Origin: Membranipora membranacea
Taxonomy: Eukaryota; Bryozoa; Gymnolaemata; Cheilostomatida; Membraniporidae
Assembly: GCA_914767715.1 (NCBI GenBank)
Contig: OU612068.1
Span: 3,288,001-3,352,000 of the forward strand
Length of the DNA stretch: 64,000 nt
Direction: 5' to 3'
The notes beneath the pieces were generated by a model, which was given only the letters and a program-made list of their open reading frames with translations, was not told where the DNA came from and did not search any database. The position numbers and the translations under genes were made by a program. Shown piece after piece: positions 37,414-48,532 of this stretch. How positions within the stretch are numbered: position 1 is the stretch's first letter; each line of letters begins with the position of its first letter.

Positions 37414-39934
37414 GAGGTCTGATTCTGATGTTTAGCTAAGTGCACAAGTAATACCTCCCGACTGTTGGGTATGAATGCTAGTCGTCATGTGAGATAGCAC
37501 AGATAAGATGAAGTAGGCTGCTCTAAGGTGGAAGTTATCTTTATACAGTTTCAACAAAAGATAAGGACATAAGATAGCTTCCATCAATTTTGGCTATACA
37601 ACATGCATTGCTTAGCTGCGGGGAAGCCTTATAAACCCAAGCATTGCAAGACAATTGATGAGGGACTGAGGCGACTTATTTGACCTTTGACAGAATGGTA
37701 ATATCATTTATGATGATGTATCTCAAAAGAAAAATACAAAATAGGACATTAGGAAGCCTTATCATTTTGTATTGTTTGATTGCACAGCATCCTTGTTCAT
37801 TGCTGAACCATGATAAAAGTAGCGAAAAAGCACTCTGAATGAGAGCTATTTTCGCATTACTGTACACTGGTTAGTAGCTTTATGATGGTGGCAGATTTCT
37901 ATTATCAGTCATGAATTAATGGTCGACTTAATATCATCTCATACTGGTACAATAATATGTGTGTCCCGCTGAATGTGATCAATGTTCTACAAGCAATAAT
38001 AGTCCAGTGGCAGCCCCTGCCTATCTTGTCACTTCCATTTGCACTTTTGGATGGATAAGGTTTGTCAGTTGTTTCTGGTACAGTTTTTCACGCTGATCGC
38101 AATGGTAACAATGTACCTTACACTAAGTTGCACAATGGGCCGCTAATTGCCAAAAACGCTGCCGGTAAAAGGGAAAGTGATCAAAAAATGATGATATGTT
38201 TTCAAAACATCCAAAATCTGAAAGAGCATGTCATAATTATTGTGCTACTTTGTGTAAGGTACATCATCACCATTGCGACCGCCTCAAAAAACCACCCTAG
38301 CATCCACTCTTAGAATTTATCCATCCAATTTCGCAAATGAAGTTGCTTTTCTAGCCACATTTTTGGTAGGCTGCCACTGGACTATAATCCATCTATTCAT
38401 ATTTCATCAAATCAGAGAGAAATTGCCAATACTGTTTACACATATTGGAACAGATACACCCAAATGCAAACCCAAAGAGCACAATTTAAAGGGGAATAAA
38501 ATAATTTTCAAGGCAGTAATTTATAGTATTATCAATCATGAAATAAATTTCACTAAAAAGTGAATAATGTTTGTACTGTTACTGTCCGCTAAGATCTGAT
38601 AACTATATGTATTTCAATGTGTTGTGCACAAGCACATTCTGGTAGATTCTATTTTTAATTTTTGATTTGGTATTTTCACCATAACATTTCGTTCAGAAAA
38701 TATATAGTTGCATATGTGGGAGGTTCACATTATATGTGCCTTCAATACTTCTAGTGCTCTTCTCCTTTCCTGTTAGGGTTTGGTTGAATTGAAACAAGAA
38801 AGCCAATAAAAACTATCCATATAATATTTCTTGTATTGTAATGCATGTGGCAACTTGAAAATGGGAGACGATTACTACACTACATTATACACAGCTATCA
38901 TTTCTTTTGACGACCCATGCCAAGTTTCTATAGCACACATATCGTCACCCTATAACCCCTGTTTTATGTGTGACATAGTAACTTGAAATAGGAGACTATC
39001 GCTCTACACGGCTATCATTTCTTTTGTTGTCCTAAGTCCAAGTTTCTACACATCATGTCACCCTATAGCCCCTTTTTTGATGTTCACTAAAAATCTGAAG
39101 GCATTCCATTCCCCTTATCTATGATAGGGCCCAGAATTAGAGATGAACATACCGGATTATGCTTTTTCAAACAATTATTTCTGTTTTATTTATAACATAT
39201 GTACACGTATAGCAAAAATGGTAAATAAATGAAAAAATATCAAAATCCTTGAAATACATAAAATAAAAACTTCAAAGTTATAGGCTTCATATCTTAAATA
39301 ATCTCGAACAAGAGAAGATGGTGACCCTTGCCTACCTACCAAAACATGGATAGGCACTTATCATGGCACGAATGGGAAATGATACAAAACTAACTCTAAC
39401 ACAAGGAGGGAGATCTCCGAAGGGTACTGATCCGTATACAGATGTGTCACACAAGATGCCTGCAATAAACAAAACATTAACATATATATATCTGATATAT
39501 ATATATATATGCATTTAGTCAGAAATTGCATTGAGGTAGTTAATCAAACCGTTATGATTAATGTAGCTTTGGTCACGAGTTAACTCTATGGTCATATCAG
39601 ACAAATTATTCAGATCGATACTACAGTACAAAAGAGAGGCCTTTTCAGGGCATGTTTATGATTAATTCCAACACAGTGGAATCTCTGCGGCCACCACACC
39701 AGCATCTAATGAGAGATGTCAAATAATCTAATCACTTTTTCTTCCTTTATTTATTCAGGAATCTTCCTGGTGCCACCAGAGTTTACATAGGAAAGGTTCT
39801 GATTAAAATTCAATAATATGAGACGTTGTGATGGAAAATGATGATAACTTGGATCCAGTCTTTCAAATTTTTCATAGAATTAGGTAAATGAAGTTGATAA
39901 TTGTTCATACCTTATAGAGGAGATATTCCTAAGT
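37414..39934. other. Intergenic region between the two tetraspanin genes
   Basis: Holds the promoter side of tetraspanin A and the 3' side of tetraspanin B. A degenerate two-copy repeat lies at about 38843-39075 and a short TA-repeat at about 39480-39510. A splice-acceptor-like site near 39469 (minus) could mark a 3'-UTR exon of tetraspanin B, but this is unproven. Short frames near 38.1-38.5 kb have no recognisable protein. Confidence 0.45.
38843..39075. repeat. Diverged two-copy tandem repeat, period about 128
   Basis: Blocks starting near 38853 and 38981 share ACTTGAAA, GGAGACxAT, GCTATCATTTCTTTTG, CAAGTTTCTA and GTCACCCTATA in the same order, with clear divergence between them. This is an old tandem duplication, unlike the near-identical one at 33.2 kb. 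Confidence 0.7.
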
Positions 39935-42166
39935 TTACACGTACTCATGCTCCCTTTTGACTGATCGAGCCAGACAACAGGCGAGGATAATTCCAAGCAT
40001 CTGTAAAGTATAAGCTCAGACAGTTGACAGGACGTAATAGGGAATCAATAGAAGACGCAGTGTTCCCCTCATCAACAGGGAGTGTACTATGTACATCAGG
40101 TTTAGCTGAAAAATCAGCTGCATGCATGCCTATAAGAGCAATGATCATCTCGCTGTACTATAGTACATTGCTATCAATAGACTGGGGTCATATGTTTGTT
40201 TAGCAAGGCACATTATATTAACCAATGAACATCAGGGTAAACAATGGTGATAGTTACTGAGATATTCTGAGCATCTTACCTCAACTACAGCCAATCCGAC
40301 TCCTGCTCCAGCGATAATTGCGATGTTTTCTTCAGCGAAGTCCTTGAGCTTAGAAAGACAGGGCTGCAAAAACACACAGGTTTAACCTAACATGTGCATA
40401 CTAAAAACTGCATGAACTCTCAACTATTAGTGATAAATGAAAAAAAGATTAACAGGGTTAAGATTCTGTTTACACAAGTTTATGAACTCTGTGATATGAT
40501 TAATAATATTATTATAGTTTATGTTTTTATTTATATCTATGTAACATTAGCAATTTAACATTGACTCAACTTTTAGTTATGTCGAAACAGCATATTTCTC
40601 TTTTCAGAGACTGTAACAAACTCTATCTCTATCCTATTACTAAATGCAAGACTGGCTGACAGGAATCTTTGAAAGTTGATAGCAGAATAGTGAGGATAAA
40701 GAGTGTTACTCACCTCAGGGTAGGGCTGCCCTACTGTTCCATCCTTGCAATCCTTTTTGTCGTTACATGTGCAGGAGGCTGGGATTGGTAGTTTATTAGC
40801 CTCCCAATCTGCTGATGAGTTTACACCGCAACATTTGAACTAAAACAGAACAAGAGCTTGAAATGGGTTATAGATGTTTGAAATAATATGCAGCTACTAG
40901 ATGCCTGCTGAATATCAAGTATATAACAGTTTTTGAGAAGATCAATGTTGTATTTAGTCCCGTGCAGATGACTTACTTCCTTCTGAGCAGAATCCCAGGC
41001 AATCTTGACACCATCGCTTGTATTGTACTTTTCCATTGACTCCTGCATTCCCTTTGTGACAAAATCATCGACCTTTCCTTTGAGAACGAATGCAGCGATT
41101 CCACCTCCGAGTTCACAGATCAGAATAATGGTGATCAGGGCAGCAAACTGTCAATATGAAACAAAATATCCATCATGTCTTTTGTGAGATTCATAGTCAA
41201 AACCTCCTTATGAGAGTCACCAAAAGCTTGAGACCTGCAGCTCAGGTACAGTTGTGAAAATGTACTAATATAAATGTCATAGAAGAACATGTCAGACTGC
41301 ACAGAGAATTTATGGTTGTAATACATTTGATATCCAATATCTTGGCCAAACTTACTGTCATTGTCATACAATAGTGTTCCTTGTATGCTCCACAGCATCC
41401 AAAGAATGCCACTATGAGTGTAATTCCACCAAAGACCATAAGCACAATCGCTGGTCCATTTACAGATCCTATTTCAAAGAAATCTAAATACTTGTGCAGT
41501 TCTATCTGTACATAAGCTCCTAGGCCGATTAACGAGGCACCAAAGATCTAAAATATAGAGAAAATATGACACACTACACCATCGTCATACACTATAATCA
41601 TGATAGGTAGAGGCAAAACGACATCATAACGGATCGATCTGCACATGGTTTCTCCATATTGTGCGATCAAATGCAGGCCCTTCATCACGTTATGCTTCTC
41701 GATCCTTCCTCCACGCAAACAGAAATACATCCCATATTATCAAACCATTGCCAAATAAAAAGAAGCATATAGCCTATAAAAATCTTATTTAGTTAGCTAA
41801 GGAATGTTAGTGGGTGAAAATATTGTTGATGATCACAGACAGTGACATCATCAGGGAGGGTGACATCTCCCTGGTGACATCAACAGGGAAATCCTGTTGA
41901 CATTCATTACATTGCAATCAAACCAAGGAGTAACAGCTGTTACTCCTTGATCAAACTGAATAGAATAGCCTGTATAGAAATAGAATAAAAGATACTTTTA
42001 TCCATGGTCTCTAATGGCATTTATCATTACACTATCCTATACACCAACCTACCTTACACAAACATACCTTTAAAAATAGTGCAGTGCAAAAAATTGAACT
42101 TACGAAAAAGAGAAGATTGAAGAAGAAAACCAAGTATTTCACGCAAGACATTCCACCTTCAACCAT
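39935..42166 (-). CDS. Tetraspanin B
   Basis: Six exons, minus strand: 42104-42166, 41356-41547, 40977-41147, 40714-40839, 40280-40363, 39935-40000. Total 702 nt, 233 aa. The exon lengths (63, 192, 171, 126, 84, 66) equal those of tetraspanin A exactly, so the pair arose by tandem duplication. Features: N-terminus MSCVKYLVFFFNLLFF into TM1, TM2 with FFGCCGA, TM3 with ICELGGG, and an extracellular loop with FKCCGVNSSADW and the same six cysteines including PASCTC. TM4 contains IIAGAGVGLAVVE and ends in the tail REHEYV. The loop sequences between cysteines differ from paralogue A far more than the membrane segments do, which suggests different binding partners. That last point is inference. Confidence 0.95.
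41838..41960. repeat. Multi-hairpin element in tetraspanin B intron 1
   Basis: Core 26-base perfect palindrome at 41924-41949 (CAAGGAGTAACAG and its exact complement). Just upstream are TCAACAGG/CCTGTTGA and AGGGAGG/CTCCCT hairpins. The core is shared with 25438-25465. Confidence 0.8.
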
Positions 42167-44264
42167 GATGCCGTCTGAATGTTATCCTTCAATATGATAA
42201 AGTGTTGCACACAGGCTCAAGTGTCTTTGTGATGTAGTTGAGAGATTGAATTAGTATTTATGGAGAGTCTTTCAGTGAACTGTTTCAGTAAAGAAGTTTC
42301 ACCACAATGATGACTGATAATGTTATGATTCTGGTGGTGACTGTTGACCATGTGATCATGGCTAGCCCGTGCTTTTTTAGCCCCCCTGCCAAGTTATTAA
42401 GAGAGAACAGCTCTCCCAGACGTTGTTTAATACAGGATATATATTTATGAACTTGTGTTAGTTACCTCGTCACTTACACTATCCATTCAATGAAAAATAG
42501 TTCATTTATTTATGTTAATCCTCCCTGTTGCTTACCTATCCACACTGATGGACTCAACTGTGATGAATAAAAACAAAAAATCCTTACTTTTTTCATTTTC
42601 AAACTCAAAATCACTCAAGCTCTGAATACTGTAGTTTCAATTCTTCATAAAACTACTACGCAAATGTAGAAAGAAGATAACTCCTTCCACCTTTTACTCG
42701 CTGAACCCCCTTCCATTCTCCCTGATCGAACCAGGGTATTGACACTACTTGTTGACACCATACAAGTAAAAAAGTCTTTATATCCATGATTGACACAGAA
42801 GTTTATTATTATCTTGCTTTTCAAGGTTTTTCTCTACAGGACCCCCCTCCTCCGGACAGTAATCTCAACAATTTCTACGCAAATTTTACTGTCTTGGCCA
42901 GGCAGTCGCTACTACGTTTATTGTTATTTAATTGATATTCTTTAAACATCACATACGCCTCAATCCTGCCGTTACACATCACACAAAGTTATGCTGATCG
43001 AGCCTTGGTGGTGGTAAAGCAACCCCCATCATCCTGGCCTGATAGCTTGTCTGCACACCGCCACAGCTTGTTGTGCCCTGTGTTGCCCTTCTCTTGTACA
43101 CATTCCATCGTCACTGGCACAGCCTGATGTACTAATTGTGATTCTTGCTAGTACTATGACACCATGGATTAATGATAGTTAATGATATTGATCATCCTCG
43201 TAAATGAGGTTGATAAAATACGTTGTGGGTAGCACATATTGTTTTCTTGATCATCCCTGGTCTGTCCATGTTAGCACTGTTATTACATCACCCCATACAC
43301 ATGTACTAACCTCTACCCAAGTGATCCCAAATGATTAGGAGCACCGGTACTGAAAGCCGGTTGGATGTTAGACGTGGTCAACGCACTTCAGCCACAACCA
43401 CAGCAATCTGCCAAGTTCTGTTAATGCTACACTGATATTTATAACGACTGGACATTAACTACAGACAAATCTCGCTACAGAATATTGTTATAAGGACCCA
43501 GTCGACTACAATTAAGAAGCAGAAGCAGAAGGTTTACGCCAATGAGAGGGAGTTCATTGTTTACACCTTCGGAAACACAAATGATCATATTTGGCTTCAG
43601 CATGATTTCAGATTTATGGGTGAAGATATTTGGCATTAATTAAGGTTTCAATAGTGATGCCTTACCATTTGTACGGTGTGCTGTTCACAAGTGTGGCCGC
43701 TTCGTCAACGTCATGGTTCTTTTTTAAATTTGCAAACTTTTGAAAAGAAAAATTAAATTATTTTTTACAACTGTTAATATAGTATGTTATCCGCCGGGTA
43801 AGATCGATCAGTTTTTATGTGATCTAGTAATTTTTCCTACAATTAGTTTTGTGACGAGGAGACAAATCTGAGAATGATGTCTCCTTAGGTTATCTTCGAG
43901 TTTAACCAAATTCAATGAGCTCAAATTTTAATAAACTTGCAGCAGTGGTTCAATGTATTAATTTAGACAAATAACAATGCACAATGACAATACATTTATT
44001 TACATTTCTTTCCGTCATATAAATGTAATAGGTAATCCACCAATGATCTGTACAAACGTTCTGAAGCAGCAAGATTGAAAAGAAGAAAGATTTTCATTTT
44101 AACAAAAAACGTTACTGTTGCTGGATCTTCAGCTATGAGAGCTGGTCTTTAAAGACTTGAAGGCATAAAGATAAATTTACACTGAATAAGAACAATTGAT
44201 ACCATATAAAAAGTGAGAGTAAAATAAATACACTTGAGGTGTGTAGGTAAGTTATGAGTCTAGT
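42167..44264. other. Intergenic region, tetraspanin B promoter side and La 3' side
   Basis: No gene supported. Contains the probable La poly(A) signal on the minus strand (43995-44000), a GGGAGTTCATTG motif near 43549 shared with the palindromic elements, and otherwise unremarkable AT-rich sequence. Confidence 0.45.
43995..44000 (-). terminator. SSB: Polyadenylation signal AATAAA, La gene
   Basis: AATAAA on the minus strand about 265 bases past the La stop codon. Confidence 0.5.
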
Positions 44265-47200
44265 CTAATCGTCAGCTCGGGATCGCTTCTCTGAGGGACC
44301 GTCTCTTCCGTAGCCACCTGTGATGAGAAATAGAAACTATATTTGTGAGATACACTGTCAATTACTAGCCTTGTCAAGCGGCCACAGTTTTTGTTTTTTT
44401 GTTTTGTTTTGGCACTCCCAAAATGAAATAAAAAACAACAAAAACAGTGGCCGTGTGACAAGGCTAGTCAATAACCACAGGAATAGTACATCACATTAAT
44501 TCCAGCATATTACAAGATTGTCTAATAAGGTGACACTGATTAAGATGTGAGATGTTTTATCTCCTGAGGGGAACTGAGATAAAAGATGGTGTGCATCAGT
44601 CAGATGTCAGGCTAGAGTTTAGTTCACCTAGTTTGGGTGTTATCTTATATTGGCTAGCTGAGTTGGGAGTCTATATGAAATAAGGAGAGTGAGTAAATGT
44701 GGTGAACCTTTCCTTCTATATTCAATACTTTACTACTCTATGGTAGGTAAGTCAACAGTGGAGAACTCCTGCCTGCCTGTTATTTTGATACCAACGATGT
44801 TAATCCTGTGGGCCAAACCCAATGCTTTTGTTGTCACTTAAATTGAATCATTGAAACATTAGTTTGTTTATGACTGCAGCACAGCGTTAATTTAAGATCT
44901 TTCAGGTTTCCGAGGAAAACCAAATTTTGTTCCAATTAACCCGGGTACATGCTGCGCTGTAGTTATTTAAGTACTAATGTATTATGACTACCAATGACAT
45001 TGAGAACTCACCTCTGCGCTTGTTACCCCGACCTCGTCCTCTACCACCAAACTTTCCTCCGCCTCTCTTGTTACTGAATCTTGAGTGTATACTCTCAAAT
45101 ACTGTCTTCCAGTGGGCCTCCTCTTCTTCACCTGGCGTATCAAACATCAATAGGTGTTTAATAAACAGGGCACTTGATATCATTATCCGTTCAAATCACC
45201 AAGAAAAATTAATAAACCATGTTCATTTCTTTGGTCTAAAACCGAGCAAGGCAACTAAGATGTTTGATATGATGATTTGTATCCACAATACCTTCTAGTA
45301 CAGTGGCTGATAGCTCCTTATCATCGAGCTTGACTTTGCCATCCTCAGCCTCCCCTTGGGCTTTCTCCCAGGCTGATGTAGCCTCATTAGCTGTAGCGTA
45401 TCTAACCAGAGCCTGAGTCAATACAAAACACGATTTACGTAACATTATATCATTGTAAAATTGAACAACTCACAAAAACATTTGTCAGCAAGATTTGATT
45501 AACTGCTTATAAATTTAACTATGATTATGTCAAATGCTGAAAACTCAGGACTTACAAACTTGTCGCCTGAGCCGAAGTCGACCCATGCTACTTTGCCGAA
45601 CTTTCCAAAGAACTCCTTGATTTTCACCATCTCGGTCTTATCTTCAATGCCACTGACTTTCAGGATTGAACCTCTTGTAATCTTGCTCTGCAGTTCCTGT
45701 AACATCAGAAGAATCGGTAAAATAAATTTGAACATAATTAATCCTCAGGAAGGTTATGACTTTTGGAAACAATAACCAGCCGCCATCACTGACTGAGTCT
45801 GATAGTTTTGAAGATTAACCATGGGGAAGGGGAGAGCTGCTCGTTACCCTAGAGGAGTATATAATTCACAGGAGGAAAAGTTGAGTTTCTTGGTGGCATG
45901 AATTAGCGAAATTTATGAGCATCTAAGATTTAATCATCCTCATTATTCCTTGTAGTCTTCTACTGTAGATGGTGGAAATTGGTGAGTAATCCTCAAATAG
46001 CCTTAACCTAACTCCAGATTATATTCATTCATCCGGTGAAAATCAGTAAGCAAAATTCAAAGTTGTCCTCCCATTACATTTCATCATAAAGGATAGGATA
46101 ATTCTAAAGTATCGACATTTATACTAATTTTTGATTCTGTGTGTTATCATGTCCAGCATATGTCATAATGGCTCCTTTGTTTTACTGACCTCCTTTTCTT
46201 CTTGTTCTCTCTTTTTCTTCTGACTGAAAAAAAAAACAAAAAACCAATATTGTATTAAAATTAAACGATAAGCTGCCTGTTATGGTAGACTTAATCATTC
46301 ATGCAAGTAGGGACGGCCAATCTGATATGGTCAGATCAGTCCCTGTGTCGAGTGTTTCTAACTGTACCAGGTCATGTTAATGTTTAGAAACATTAACATG
46401 TCCTATTAAAGCGCTTAAAAGAATTTAATTTAAGTGGGTAATCATAAATATCTGAAACAACTTACTCTTCTTTCCTCTTCACTTCATCTTGTTTGCCGCT
46501 GTTCTTTTCAGAATTTTTCTTTTCCCAGTAGTCGTTCCTGTATGAAGCATAACGTGTGAACTATAGGAGATTGTCAAAACTATACATGGTAACAGTCAGA
46601 ACGAGTGTGCCAAACAGGTATTATATGGGCATCTTTCCGTACGACAATATCTCGGCTTTTTAAATCTGGAGCAAACAGACCCAATCTCAAGAGTAGAAAA
46701 ACAGAAGAACAACATAACATAAGCCATTAGCCTGACCTGTGGGTTATCATCCTTGGTAATAAGCATTGATCTGCATCATTCCTGGGTTCCATAAAATTAC
46801 ACAGCAAATAATCTTAGTCATTGAATAACCCAAGTCGCCGAGTGGCTCATGTGTGATGGCAAAGCAGATAACAGAGTGCAGTTATGCTGAACATGAGCCA
46901 TTTCACTTACTAACCTGTAAAGTCTGTCTGTGAGGACAGTATCCTTGTATTTCATTTCTGGAGCATCTATGAAAGCCTTGGCCTGCTCTGGTGTTTTGAA
47001 TAGAATGAAAACGGAGCCCTGAGTAGGAAACAAGAAACTCAGTAAATATACAAACTGGATGATGAATGCAAACGTAATAAATACCCTAGGTTTTTTCATA
47101 TCATTCCAACGTCATACCACTGCTGACAGGTAAAACTATAGAGAATGTTCCACTTATGGCACAGTAATAATGACATTTAGCGGTGTGATCAGAATTTTGT

Positions 47201-48532
47201 GCTCTCACTAAATTATTACCTTGAAATTCTTTTTAGCATCATATCTAAGCATGACACTCTCACCACCATGTGGCTCAAAGAATTCTATCAAATCATCCAG
47301 GGTCATCTCAAGGGGAAATCCTTTCTGTAAACAATCAAATATATAATCATCATTAGGCCTGGCTATAAAACAGGTTTGAAAACAAATGTGGTTGAATGTA
47401 TGACCCAATGTTGCAAATTAATGCTAACACATACACAAGTATGTTCTAGATAAAATTTGATTGAATTTGCTTGCATTCCTTGTTGCTATTACTAACATTT
47501 AGTTGTTGATAACTTGAGGAGGCAACTCCAAAGGTTGACAGATGGAATCAGAATTTGTTCTATGTATTTCCAGAGCCATATTTAATTTGCTGGGTACTTA
47601 TCACATATTATAAATAAGACAAACTCACCACATAGAGTTGTCTCATAGGAATGAGTTTCTTATGTTCTTCTCCACTGGGTACTGGTCTAGTCGTATTTCG
47701 TCTGACTGAGGACTCATCATCTTTCAACTATTTCAAAAGAAACAACAAAAATTCTATTACACCCGACATGCCACAAAACGTCGAAACCATAATTTTATTT
47801 CTTTGATCCATGAAAGACGATCTTGAAATCATATTATCGGTTTGTTATTTTTGACAATAGCAAACAGTTGGTTTATTGATGGATCAGATATTATTCAACT
47901 ACTCATTAAAAGAAATGAAATTGCCAAAGATTACATCATGTACTGAGATATTTACCTCCAGGAGGTCATCAGATGATTTACGTAGAGCAGTCATTATCAC
48001 AGCAGGATCCTCAGACAGAGATTTCAATCTGTTGAAGGTGAGCAGGGTCACCAGGGTCACCCATCCGTTATCCTTCTTAATCTCCTCGTTTAAAAATTTA
48101 TCTCTCGCTAGATTGGCATCTCCGAAGTAGTACTGTAAGTAAGAAATATGTTCAACAATAAAATGAAAATGTTTTCTAACACCATAAAACAAACGAAAAA
48201 TTTAAATATGTAAAAAAGAACAAAAACTGTCAATCTTCCTAAGGATTAAGTGATAAGAACAAAACAAAGGGGCTTAGTTAACAATTTTTTTTCTTTTTCC
48301 ATACCTCAATCTGTCTGATGATCTTTTGTTCTAATGCTGAGGGCTCAGAAGGTGCACTCTCACTGATAGTAGCGCCATTTTTCTCTTCTGTTTCTTCTTT
48401 TACAGTGGATGCTTTCTCTTCAGACTTGACCTTTTCTGTCTCAGTAGCATCTTTCTCACTCTTTTCTACAGTTTTCTCGACTTTCACCACTGTCTCCTCC
48501 TTAGGAGCACTGGTTTCTATTGTGTCAGACAT
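44265..48532 (-). CDS. SSB: La ribonucleoprotein (SSB homolog)
   Basis: Eleven exons, minus strand: 48305-48532, 47956-48132, 47629-47727, 47220-47324, 46915-47018, 46466-46537, 46190-46223, 45556-45696, 45292-45412, 45012-45131, 44265-44317. Together 1254 nt, 417 aa (human 408). La binds 3'-UUU-OH ends of nascent RNA polymerase III transcripts and aids their folding and maturation in the nucleus. Order of parts: an acidic Glu/Lys/Thr-rich N-terminal tail (1-65), longer than in human La; then the La motif (about 66-140) with IEYYFGDANLARDKFL and GWVTLVTLLTFNRLKSL. RRM1 runs from about 160 to 238 (LYVKGFP, GSVFILF). A charged linker follows, then the second RRM from about 280 to 360 (SILKVSGI, GKVAWVDFGSGDKF, ALVRYAT). 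The Arg/Gly-rich tail ends GPSEKRSRADD, with a basic nuclear signal. The YYFGD aromatic/acidic residues that grip UUU-OH are intact. Confidence 0.95.
44361..44471. repeat. Foldback element in the last La intron
   Basis: Arms ATTACTAGCCTTGTCAAGCG GCCAC (44361-44385) and GTGGCCGTGTGACAAGGC TAGTCAAT (about 44447-44471) are near-perfect inverted copies. They extend inward as T/G-rich and A/C-rich complements to about 44400 and 44431. The stem would be about 40 bp with a 30-base loop in the pre-mRNA. Probably a MITE. Confidence 0.8.

Noticed and set aside
38062-38563. Two overlapping plus-strand frames between the tetraspanins
   Set aside because: No recognisable motif, AT-rich codon use and no splice context. 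Treated as chance frames.
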